Below are positions 9,469 through 16,500 of a DNA stretch of 64,000 nt, piece after piece (position 1 is the stretch's first letter; each line of letters opens with the position of its first letter). The notes under the pieces are model-generated. The model was not told the DNA's origin and made no database searches. It saw nothing but the letters and a program-made list of their open reading frames with translations. A program made the translations under genes and the position numbers. Source of the DNA: Vibrio sp. SCSIO 43136 (GTDB taxonomy: Bacteria > Pseudomonadota > Gammaproteobacteria > Enterobacterales > Vibrionaceae). Where the stretch lies: assembly GCF_023716565.1 (NCBI RefSeq), contig NZ_CP071848.1, positions 2,418,001 to 2,482,000 on the forward strand. Direction: 5' to 3'.

Positions 9469-10057
9469 GATTTTAGTGCCAATCGCTTCAGGCACCGAAG
9501 AAATGGAAGCAATCACTATCATCGATATTATGGTGAGAGCGGGCTATGAAGTAATAACCGCAAGTGTTGAGGCGGATGGCAGCCTAACGATGAAGGCTTC
9601 TCGTGGTGTGACCCTAACTGCAGACTGCCGCTTAGTCGATGTGGCAGATGATGAGTTTGATGCCATTCTCCTGCCGGGCGGTGTTGGCGGCGCTGAGACT
9701 TTCCGCGACAGTATTTTACTGACCGAGATGCTTAAACAGCATATGTATGATGGTCGCCTAATGGGGGCAATTTGTGCAGCGCCAGCACTGGTTCTACAAC
9801 ACCATAACCTATACCCTCAAGCCTTGATGACTTGCCATCCGGCATTTGCAGAATCTATCCCAGAGCACCTCTACCGAGTCAAACGTGTGGTGGAAGATAT
9901 AAACCATAATCTACTCACCAGCCAAGGACCGGGTAGTGCGCTGGAGTTTGCGATGGAAGTAGTGATCAAGCTCTCTGGCAAGGCGCACGCATGGTCGATT
10001 GCCGAACCAATGGTGACCTTACCTAACCTTAACTATCACGATCTAGGTCGAGTCTAA
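9458..10057 (+). CDS. yajL: YajL, DJ-1/PfpI family protein
   Basis: This 199-residue DJ-1 superfamily member has the nucleophile-elbow cysteine at Cys106 in GAICAAP and a conserved acidic residue in the GTEEME segment near residues 12-17. The family is described as chaperone/deglycase-like and protects against oxidative and carbonyl stress; the exact activity is debated. The ATG at 9458 is chosen because GGAG lies 5 nt upstream. The in-frame TTG at 9437 lacks this. The gene overlaps panE at its 5' end and csdA by 1 nt at its 3' end, suggesting a panE-yajL-csdA operon. Confidence 0.92.
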   Translation: MSHKILVPIASGTEEMEAITIIDIMVRAGYEVITASVEADGSLTMKASRGVTLTADCRLVDVADDEFDAILLPGGVGGAETFRDSILLTEMLKQHMYDGRLMGAICAAPALVLQHHNLYPQALMTCHPAFAESIPEHLYRVKRVVEDINHNLLTSQGPGSALEFAMEVVIKLSGKAHAWSIAEPMVTLPNLNYHDLGRV

Positions 10058-11247
10058 TGAAACAGGTTAGAGCGCAATTTCCTGCGATTTCTCAGCAAGA
10101 TCTAGTCTATTTAGATAGCGCTGCGACAACACAAAAGCCGCAGGTAGTTTTGGATGCTATCCAGAACTACTACCAGCAGCAAAATGCCAACGTGCATCGT
10201 GGCAGTCATAGTCTAACGGCTGGGGCGACCACACTATTTGAAAATGCGCGACAAACCGTATGTGATTTTCTTAACGCTGCCTCAAGCAAAGAAATTATCT
10301 GGACTCGCGGTGCAACAGAAGCGCTTAACCTAATTGCTCAAACCTATGCTCGGGCAAATCTTCAAGCCGAGGATGAAATTCTCGTCAGCGAGATGGAACA
10401 CCATGCCAATATCGTGCCTTGGCAGATTGTAGCGGAGCAGACTGGAGCCAAAGTCGTCAAGATACCGATGACGGCTAAAGGCGAGTTGGATCTAGATCAG
10501 TACAGTAAACTCCTAAGCAAGAAAACCAAAATTGTTGCAGTGGCCCATGTCACCAATGTTACGGGTTATCGTCCACCCATCGAATCGATGATCGAACAAG
10601 CCCATAAAGTGGGCGCCGTTGCTGTCATCGATGGTGCGCAAGGCATAGTCCATGAAGAGGTCGACGTTCAAGCTCTTGATGCCGACTTCTACCTGTTTTC
10701 AGGTCATAAACTGTATGCTCCCACGGGCATCGGGGTTCTTTATGGGAAACAAGCGCTACTGGAAGCCATGCCGCCTTGGCATGGTGGTGGCAAAATGGTG
10801 GAGAAGGTTTCATTCTCTGGCACCACCTTTACCGAGCTACCGGGTAAATTTGAAGCAGGCACGCCAAATATTGCAGGCTCGATAGCGCTAGCTGAAGCGA
10901 TCCGTTGGTATCAGCAGTTTGACCGCCACGATGTAGAAGCTCACCTACATACTCTGCAACAAACAGCAGCAAAACAGCTCGCTAAGTTGGAAGACCTGCG
11001 TCTGCTTGGTTATCAAGCAAGTGCCTCGGTGCTAACGTTTGTAGTGGATGGTGTGCATCATCAAGATATCGCCACCTTGCTTGATCAGCAGAATATTGCC
11101 GTGCGTGCGGGGAACCACTGCGCTCACCCATTAATGGATGCGTTTGGAGTAACGGGGACGGTGAGGGTGTCGTTTGGTATCTACAACACCCTTGAAGATG
11201 TGGAACGCTTAGTGAGCGCTATGGAGAAAGCGCTCGACATGCTTTAA
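10057..11247 (+). CDS. csdA: CsdA, class V cysteine desulfurase
   Basis: This PLP-dependent enzyme of the SufS/CsdA group takes sulfur from cysteine and passes it to CsdE. It has 396 residues. The PLP lysine is Lys218 in SGHKLYAPTG, and the catalytic cysteine is Cys355 in AGNHCAHP. CsdA rather than SufS is favoured by the neighbours csdE and tcdA, the CSD-system partners found together in E. coli. The start overlaps the yajL stop by 1 nt. csdE lies immediately downstream but on the opposite strand, with only 11 nt between the two 3' ends. Confidence 0.92.
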   Translation: MKQVRAQFPAISQQDLVYLDSAATTQKPQVVLDAIQNYYQQQNANVHRGSHSLTAGATTLFENARQTVCDFLNAASSKEIIWTRGATEALNLIAQTYARANLQAEDEILVSEMEHHANIVPWQIVAEQTGAKVVKIPMTAKGELDLDQYSKLLSKKTKIVAVAHVTNVTGYRPPIESMIEQAHKVGAVAVIDGAQGIVHEEVDVQALDADFYLFSGHKLYAPTGIGVLYGKQALLEAMPPWHGGGKMVEKVSFSGTTFTELPGKFEAGTPNIAGSIALAEAIRWYQQFDRHDVEAHLHTLQQTAAKQLAKLEDLRLLGYQASASVLTFVVDGVHHQDIATLLDQQNIAVRAGNHCAHPLMDAFGVTGTVRVSFGIYNTLEDVERLVSAMEKALDML

Positions 11248-11258
11248 ATGTAACTCGG

Positions 11259-11687
11259 CTATACCGCCACTTGCTTTATCTGTTCGACAATCGCTTTAAG
11301 CCCATTGCCACGCGATGGGCTTAGATGCGCAATCAGACCTAGCTTGTCAAAGTAACTGTCAATATCAAATGCTTGGATTTCTTGGCTAGTTTTACCTTGG
11401 TAAGCTGCCAGCACTAAAGTAATCAAACCACGCACAATTCGAGCATCAGAATCGGCACACCAGTACCAATCACCATCAATATTTTCGCTGACCAGCCAAA
11501 CTTTGCTTTCGCAGCCGGATACGGTCACTTGATCTGACTTTAACTCTTCTGGCATCGCAGGGAGCTTTTTGCCCCACTGGATCACTTGACGGTAACGATC
11601 TTCCCAACCTTTGAAACCTTGCATAGTGGTTTCGATGTCGGTTGCGGTGATTTCGGTGCCGAATGGGGTGATTGGGAAGTTTGACAT
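11259..11687 (-). CDS. csdE: CsdE, SufE-family sulfur acceptor
   Basis: This 142-residue SufE/CsdE-type sulfur acceptor receives persulfide sulfur from CsdA. The catalytic cysteine is Cys59 in VSGCESKVW, with the typical WGKKLP segment near residues 38-43. The ATG at 11685-11687 fits the family N-terminus and has AAGG upstream; the frame extends 19 codons further into repeat-like sequence and is rejected. It faces csdA tail to tail rather than following it on the same strand, and is separated from the upstream tcdA by about 300 nt of palindromic repeats. Confidence 0.92.
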   Translation of the reverse strand: MSNFPITPFGTEITATDIETTMQGFKGWEDRYRQVIQWGKKLPAMPEELKSDQVTVSGCESKVWLVSENIDGDWYWCADSDARIVRGLITLVLAAYQGKTSQEIQAFDIDSYFDKLGLIAHLSPSRGNGLKAIVEQIKQVAV

Positions 11688-11707
11688 GGAGTTTTGCCTT
11701 TTTCTCG

Positions 11708-11804
11708 TTCCCACGTTCTGCGTGGGAATTTGTATTGGAATCACTATTGCTACTTTACCTGAACTTAGGTTTGGTGTGCATTCCCGCGCTGGAGCGTCGG
11801 AATG
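11708..11804. repeat. Pair of REP-like imperfect palindromes
   Basis: The first dyad, at 11708-11728, is a perfect 8-bp stem (TTCCCACG / CGTGGGAA) with a 5-nt loop. The second, at 11779-11804, pairs CATTCCCGCGCT with AGCGTCGGAATG with two mismatches. Their shared TTCCC/GGGAA ends and opposed arrangement resemble REP/BIME elements common in gammaproteobacterial intergenic regions. They lie directly upstream of csdE. Other copies are not visible in the window. Confidence 0.65.
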
Positions 11805-11833
11805 AGTTGACTCATGTGCATATGGTTAGTTCT

Positions 11834-11949
11834 TTTTAACCCCCTCTAACTCCCCCTTGAAAAGGGGGAGGATCAAATTAGCGCAGTATTTATATAGTGC
11901 GCCTGACAAATCCCTCCCCTTTTCAAGGGGAGGCTAGGAGGGGTTAAAA
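11834..11949. repeat. Compound palindromic repeat, MITE-like (about 116 bp)
   Basis: The whole element is an imperfect inverted repeat: about 40 bp at each end match in opposite orientation. Each arm itself folds into a hairpin (CTCCCCCTT / AAGGGGGAG at 11850-11870; CCTCCCCTT / AAGGGGAGG at 11913-11933). The centre (11881-11902) is a third near-perfect dyad, GCGCAGTATT / ATAGTGCGC. The outer ends are TTTTAACCCC and GGGGTTAAAA. This looks like a non-coding miniature element that carries no gene. No convincing target-site duplication is visible. Confidence 0.75.
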
Positions 11950-11985
11950 TGCGATCTTACCGAGTTTGACTGCCTTAAAGTTTCT

Positions 11986-12789
11986 CTACTTAGCAACACT
12001 CAACTTCTCAACAATACGAGAAACCGCCACAAAACCAAAGGTGGCAGTCACCACCGTCGCTGCACCAAAGCCGCTTGCACAGTCCATACGCTTCGGGCCT
12101 TCTGCTGTCGACTTCACGCCACATACCGTGCCATCGGCCTGCGGGTATTTAAGCTGTTCAGTGGAGAATACGCAATCAATACCAAACTTACGTTGTGGGT
12201 TCTTACTGAAATTGTAGAATCGGCGTAGATTATCTTTGATCTTACGCGCCAACGGGTCTTGCACAGTACGAGACAAGTCTGCCACTTGGATCTGCGTTGG
12301 ATCAATCTGACCACCAGCGCCACCTGTGGTGATAACCTTAATCTTATTGCGCTTACAGTAAGCTAAAAGCGCAGCTTTAGCTTTAACGCTATCAATAGCA
12401 TCAAGCACATAATCAAAATCTTTGCTGATGTACTCAGCTTGGTTGTCCGGCGAGATAAAGTCATCAATCAGATTCACTTTACACTCAGGGTTGATAAGCT
12501 TAACTCGCTCCGCCATGACTTCGATTTTACTTTGACCGACAGTACCAGTCATCGCATGGATCTGGCGGTTAATATTGGTCACACACACGTCATCCATATC
12601 GATGAGAGTCAATTCACCAACACCTGTTCGAGCCAGCGCTTCAACTGCCCAAGAGCCTACGCCACCAATGCCAACCACACATACGTGAGATGCACGTAGT
12701 CGCTCCACTTGATCGTTGCCATAAAGGCGGCGTGTACCACCAAAACGTTGATCATATTGCTCAGAAGCAGGAGTCATAGATTGTTGCAT
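11986..12789 (-). CDS. tcdA: TcdA (CsdL), tRNA threonylcarbamoyladenosine dehydratase
   Basis: This E1-like, ATP-dependent enzyme converts t6A37 of ANN-decoding tRNAs to the cyclic ct6A form; the CsdA-CsdE sulfur relay is linked to it. It has 267 residues. The nucleotide-binding loop is GIGGVGS near residues 40-46, and the RRLYG segment is typical of the family. The start ATG has AAGGG upstream; the fifth codon is a second possible ATG. Upstream lies the mltA terminator and downstream the repeat-rich gap before csdE. Confidence 0.93.
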   Translation of the reverse strand: MQQSMTPASEQYDQRFGGTRRLYGNDQVERLRASHVCVVGIGGVGSWAVEALARTGVGELTLIDMDDVCVTNINRQIHAMTGTVGQSKIEVMAERVKLINPECKVNLIDDFISPDNQAEYISKDFDYVLDAIDSVKAKAALLAYCKRNKIKVITTGGAGGQIDPTQIQVADLSRTVQDPLARKIKDNLRRFYNFSKNPQRKFGIDCVFSTEQLKYPQADGTVCGVKSTAEGPKRMDCASGFGAATVVTATFGFVAVSRIVEKLSVAK

Positions 12790-12814
12790 TGGTTACCCTT
12801 AGCTACAGCAGCTG

Positions 12815-12848
12815 AAAATAAAAAAGAGTGCGTTTTATACGCACTCTT
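12815..12848 (-). terminator. Rho-independent terminator of mltA
   Basis: On the minus strand a 9-bp stem (AAGAGTGCG / CGCACTCTT) with a 7-nt loop is followed by a long T-rich stretch. It separates mltA from tcdA. Confidence 0.9.
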
Positions 12849-12859
12849 GAGTCAAATGT

Positions 12860-13969
12860 CTACTGCTGTTTTTGTGGGGGTATCGCCCAAGGCGCTTGAG
12901 TTGGAGAGCTTTGCAAACCAAGCTTCCACACCCGACCAAAATGCTTGTAGTGTCCAGCTTGTGTACCCGCATGTGCCCCCATGCCGTGGTACAAATCTAG
13001 ATGGTTTTGTTTCACCGCTCCACCAGTATCTAGCACAATCAACATACGCAGCTCATGTGCCCCGCTCCACGTGCCATCAGCATTAAGCAGCGGTACTTCT
13101 GCCAAAATAGGGGTGCCCATCGGGAAGATAGAGCGATCACCAGCCACAGAAGCCATTGGCATTAAAGGAATGCCAGCGGTACCTGTAACGGGCGCTGCGT
13201 CTTGCGGCGTGAAAAAGACATACGAGTTATTTTGTTCTAGTAGCTCTTTAACCGCAGGTTCTTCTTGGCTCAATACCCACTCTTTAATAGCTTTTAGCGA
13301 CATCTTTTCGCGAGCAACCTGCCCACGTTCAATCAAGACTCGACCAATACTGGTATATGCGTGACCATTCTTACCACCATAAGCAAAATACTCTAGCGTA
13401 TCGTCATCGCCAAAATGAACAAAGCCACTGCCCTGCACTTCCATAATGAAAGGGTCAATCATATTGGCGGCATAACCCAATTCGAGCCCTTGCCCCTCGA
13501 GTGCACCATCATTAATTTGCGCACGCGTCGGGCAAGCTTTATCACAATCAGGTTTGGCATAAACTGGGTAACGGTACTCGTCGTCTGCTTGATGGCGCAG
13601 TTCGATCACTGGTGAGAAATAACCTGTGAACAGGACATTGCCTTTATCATCGCCACCGCCTAACTGGGCTATCTGAATACCATAATTACCTAGATCGGCA
13701 GGGTCACCACTTTGCAAAGCCCAAGCTTCTAGTTGCTGATACAACGGCTGATAAACACTGGCCATAGAAGGAGAACGCTCAACCACCTGTTTCGCCTGCT
13801 GCGAGAATGCATTGAGATTTCTTGGCGCATTAGAATGAACGGTTTCGGCTTTATTGAGGGTTTGGCTAAATTCACCATCAAGGTACTGTTGCCCTCGGTC
13901 TGTTGGCGGTTGCTGCGCACAGCCAGTAATGGCAATAGCCACACCGATAGATAGGATTTTTTTGAACAC
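12860..13969 (-). CDS. mltA: MltA, membrane-bound lytic murein transglycosylase A
   Basis: This outer-membrane lipoprotein cleaves the MurNAc-GlcNAc bond of peptidoglycan, forming 1,6-anhydroMurNAc products of the kind that AmpG imports. It has 369 residues, with the lipobox ITGC giving Cys17. The MltA domain runs from about residue 110. The C-terminal 3D domain contains LDTGGAVKQNHLDLYHG, with Asp314 and Asp325 as the conserved acidic residues, and the closing GRVWKLG. In E. coli the csd genes and mltA are also neighbours. Confidence 0.94.
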   Translation of the reverse strand: MFKKILSIGVAIAITGCAQQPPTDRGQQYLDGEFSQTLNKAETVHSNAPRNLNAFSQQAKQVVERSPSMASVYQPLYQQLEAWALQSGDPADLGNYGIQIAQLGGGDDKGNVLFTGYFSPVIELRHQADDEYRYPVYAKPDCDKACPTRAQINDGALEGQGLELGYAANMIDPFIMEVQGSGFVHFGDDDTLEYFAYGGKNGHAYTSIGRVLIERGQVAREKMSLKAIKEWVLSQEEPAVKELLEQNNSYVFFTPQDAAPVTGTAGIPLMPMASVAGDRSIFPMGTPILAEVPLLNADGTWSGAHELRMLIVLDTGGAVKQNHLDLYHGMGAHAGTQAGHYKHFGRVWKLGLQSSPTQAPWAIPPQKQQ

Positions 13970-14082
13970 GAACTGAATTCCATTAGTTAGATAAACTCAG
14001 GATGACAAAGGGAAAAGCAGCGTGCAAGAAGGTTTTTGTAAATTCGAATGATGTGGGCAAGAATCACCCACACCCTATCCAT

Positions 14083-14484
14083 CTACGGCTCGGTCACATT
14101 GATAAATGTAGATTCATAATGGGCAGGCGCTATTCGCCGAAGCTTAGTCATGGCCTGATCGACCACTCGAAACACATGTCGCTCTTCCCCCAGCATAAAT
14201 GAGAGTTCAACACCATCAAACTTATACTCGGAGCTGACCAAACGCCGATCGACGTAGACACCATCGGCGGTCACAACAAACGAGTCGGCAGCATAACCTG
14301 CAACATTTTGCTCCACCCACTCACCAAGAACTTTCTGCTGATATAAAGCCAGTTGTGCTTGCTGCTCTTGATAGACGTGATATCCGGCAAAGCCTACGCC
14401 GACTAAAATCGAGGTCAGTAGCCCCCAAATTCGGATATAGTAAAAAAACTCACGCTTAGTTTTTGGAACAGCGCTGTCACTCAT
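14083..14484 (-). CDS. Small single-pass membrane protein, DUF2850-like
   Basis: This 133-residue protein has one N-terminal transmembrane segment at about residues 18-38, preceded by a basic cytoplasmic stretch (KTKREF), then a short coiled region and a C-terminal extracytoplasmic domain of about 90 residues. It resembles, from memory, the Vibrionaceae-restricted DUF2850 family, whose function is unknown; this is not verified. The ATG at 14482-14484 is preferred over one 12 nt upstream because a GAGA element lies before it. It is divergent from argA, sharing the region with the ARG boxes. I assign no function. Confidence 0.65.
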   Translation of the reverse strand: MSDSAVPKTKREFFYYIRIWGLLTSILVGVGFAGYHVYQEQQAQLALYQQKVLGEWVEQNVAGYAADSFVVTADGVYVDRRLVSSEYKFDGVELSFMLGEERHVFRVVDQAMTKLRRIAPAHYESTFINVTEP

Positions 14485-14561
14485 AGTTCTCAACATTAAT
14501 GGTTAAACTCTTTTAAGCGTAATATAGGCATACAAACTTGAGACATTTATTTTGCAATTTC

Positions 14562-14600
14562 ATCGAATAATTATTGCGAACCAATGAATCTTTAGTCATT
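14562..14600 (+). promoter_or_regulatory. Tandem ARG boxes (ArgR operator) upstream of argA
   Basis: Two 18-bp imperfect palindromes lie at 14562-14579 (core CGAATAATTATTGC) and 14583-14600 (core TGAATCTTTAGTCA). They are separated by exactly 3 bp, the canonical ArgR arrangement, and sit about 30-70 nt before the argA start where the promoter should lie. They may also affect the divergent small gene. Confidence 0.85.
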
Positions 14601-14631
14601 ATTATCGCATATTTAAACAAGGAAGTTAGCT

Positions 14632-15960
14632 GTGAAAATAAGAAGTACTGCTCTGGTCAAAGGCTTCCGCCAATCGGCTCCTTACGTCACTGCTCACCGC
14701 GACAAAATCATGGTGATCATGTTAGACGGAAATGCCTACCAAGACCAAAATTTTAACAACATTATCAGTGATATCGCCCTGTTGCATAGTCTCGGAGTGA
14801 AAATTGTACTGGTTCATGGAGCAAGACCTCAAATTAACCACAGCCTTGAGCAAAAAGGAATTAATTCAAGCTATCACAAAGGGATACGCATCACAGATGA
14901 GCAGACTTTATACCAAGTGATGCAATCTGCTGGTCAAATGCAACTCGATATTACTGCAAGACTATCGATGTCTATGAGTAATACCCCAATGGCAGGTGCT
15001 CAGCTTAATGTCGTCAGCGGCAACTTTATTACCGCCCAACCACTGGGTATCGATGAAGGTATCGATTACTGCCACAGTGGGCGGATTCGTCGTATCGATG
15101 TTGATGGCATTACCCGCATGCTCGACCTTGGCTCCATCGTACTGCTTGGCCCTATCGGTAGCTCGGTGACCGGCGAGAGCTTTAACCTTCCTTCAGAAGA
15201 TATTGCAACCCAAGTGGCAATTCGACTCAAAGCCGATAAGTTGATCGGCTTTAGCTCGCAACATGGTGTACTTAACGAAGCTAACGATGTCATTGCCGAG
15301 CTCTTCCCACACGAAGCCCAGCAGTGCTTAGAGCGACTAAGCCCTCAAGAGCAGCAATCAGGCTCAGCACGATTCTTAAAAAGTGCGATCACCGCCTGCC
15401 GTGCGGGTGTTCCTCGTAGCCACTTAGTCAGTTATCAGCTTGATGGTGCTTTAATCCAAGAGCTTTTCTCGCTCGACGGGATTGGTACCCAAGTGGTGAT
15501 GGCCAGTGCCGAGCAGATCCGCCAAGCAACCATTGATGATATCGGTGGTATTTTAGATCTTATCCAACCGCTTGAAGAACAAGGTATCCTGGTACGTCGC
15601 TCACGCGAGCAACTAGAACAAGAGATCCATCAGTTCACCATCATAGACAAAGATGGGCTGATCATAGGGTGCGCCGCCCTCTACCCGTATCCGGAAGAGC
15701 AATCGGCAGAAATGGCTTGTGTTGCCATTCACCACGACTATCGCGATGGCAACCGTGGCGTGCACCTGCTCAAGCATCTACATCAGAGGGCCAAACAATT
15801 ATCGCTGAAGAATTTGTTCGTATTAACCACACGCAGCTTGCACTGGTTCTTGGAGCAGGGCTTTGTTGAAGTAGATGTATCGGCCTTACCGAAACAAAAA
15901 CAGGGCTTATACAACTTCCAGCGCCGATCTAAAATCTTGCAACTGGAAATACAATCTTAA
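14632..15960 (+). CDS. argA: ArgA, N-acetylglutamate synthase
   Basis: This enzyme acetylates glutamate in the first step of arginine biosynthesis. It has 442 residues. An N-terminal amino-acid kinase-like domain covers about residues 25-280, with the VHGARPQI segment near 62-69, and a C-terminal GNAT acetyltransferase domain lies at about 295-435. The start is GTG at 14632, with AAGGAAG upstream. Arginine repression through the tandem ARG boxes directly upstream is expected. The argA-recD-recB order is as in E. coli. Confidence 0.96.
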   Translation: MKIRSTALVKGFRQSAPYVTAHRDKIMVIMLDGNAYQDQNFNNIISDIALLHSLGVKIVLVHGARPQINHSLEQKGINSSYHKGIRITDEQTLYQVMQSAGQMQLDITARLSMSMSNTPMAGAQLNVVSGNFITAQPLGIDEGIDYCHSGRIRRIDVDGITRMLDLGSIVLLGPIGSSVTGESFNLPSEDIATQVAIRLKADKLIGFSSQHGVLNEANDVIAELFPHEAQQCLERLSPQEQQSGSARFLKSAITACRAGVPRSHLVSYQLDGALIQELFSLDGIGTQVVMASAEQIRQATIDDIGGILDLIQPLEEQGILVRRSREQLEQEIHQFTIIDKDGLIIGCAALYPYPEEQSAEMACVAIHHDYRDGNRGVHLLKHLHQRAKQLSLKNLFVLTTRSLHWFLEQGFVEVDVSALPKQKQGLYNFQRRSKILQLEIQS

Positions 15961-15992
15961 AAATTGCAGTTCCGATATTTAAGCCCATGAAA

Positions 15993-16040
15993 TATAGTCA
16001 ATTTATTAATTTCATTAATTTCTGACGAAATATTGACTAT
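15993..16040. repeat. Inverted repeat downstream of argA
   Basis: ATAGTCAAT near 15994 and ATTGACTAT at 16032-16040 are perfect 9-bp inverted copies about 30 nt apart, with an inner ATTTC / GAAAT pair. The right arm contains TTGACT, a possible -35 box. The dyad could be an operator or a weak terminator-like fold after argA. Confidence 0.45.
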
Positions 16041-16071
16041 CTTTTCACCACCACACTGGTACAATCACGCC

Positions 16072-16098
16072 CGCTGCACTTACCGTGCAGCGTTTTTT
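16072..16098 (+). terminator. Rho-independent terminator or attenuator between argA and the small gene
   Basis: A perfect 8-bp GC-rich stem (CGCTGCAC / GTGCAGCG) with a 5-nt loop is followed by six Ts. It lies 110 nt after argA and 125 nt before the next gene. Confidence 0.8.
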
Positions 16099-16223
16099 AT
16101 GGGGTCATTTACCCTTACCACACGGAGGTTTGGTCAACCGCACTTAATTGGCTTTGCTAAATTTAAGCCATTTCGCTGACCATCATGCTTGGATGCTAGC
16201 TATCACTATTGCGAGCATTGATA

Positions 16224-16448
16224 ATGAAAACCATCATTTGTAATTCAGCACAAAGCTTCTGGGATATGGCTGACAACCAATTTCTCGAAGGACAAGACGT
16301 GCATTGTGTATTCCCTGTTGATGAGAGCATGAAGCGCTTTATCTTGTCGTACCAAAAGCGCTGCAATATCAAAAATATCTCTTTTTCTGATGTTTTTGAA
16401 CGCCCATTGATGCACTCAACCGTTCAACCTGCTCAAGCCGCTAACTAA
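16224..16448 (+). CDS. Small hypothetical protein
   Basis: This 74-residue reading frame starts at an ATG at 16224; an upstream in-frame TTG at 16209 is also possible. The protein has no signal peptide or membrane segment. It contains several aromatic residues and two cysteines, and an N-terminal strand-like MKTIIC. I do not recognise a domain. It lies between argA and the convergent recD and may be conserved in Vibrio. A 125-nt leader after the 16072-16098 hairpin contains further dyads. There is no strong Shine-Dalgarno, which lowers confidence. Confidence 0.55.
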   Translation: MKTIICNSAQSFWDMADNQFLEGQDVHCVFPVDESMKRFILSYQKRCNIKNISFSDVFERPLMHSTVQPAQAAN

Positions 16449-16500
16449 GCGCCGCTGAGCAAATTGAATTGGCGCCATGGATGGTGATTAACCTAACAAC

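Noticed and set aside
16033..16065. Sigma70 promoter TTGACT/TACAAT after argA as a firm call
   Set aside because: The spacer is 21 bp, too long for confidence; kept only as part of the leader finding.
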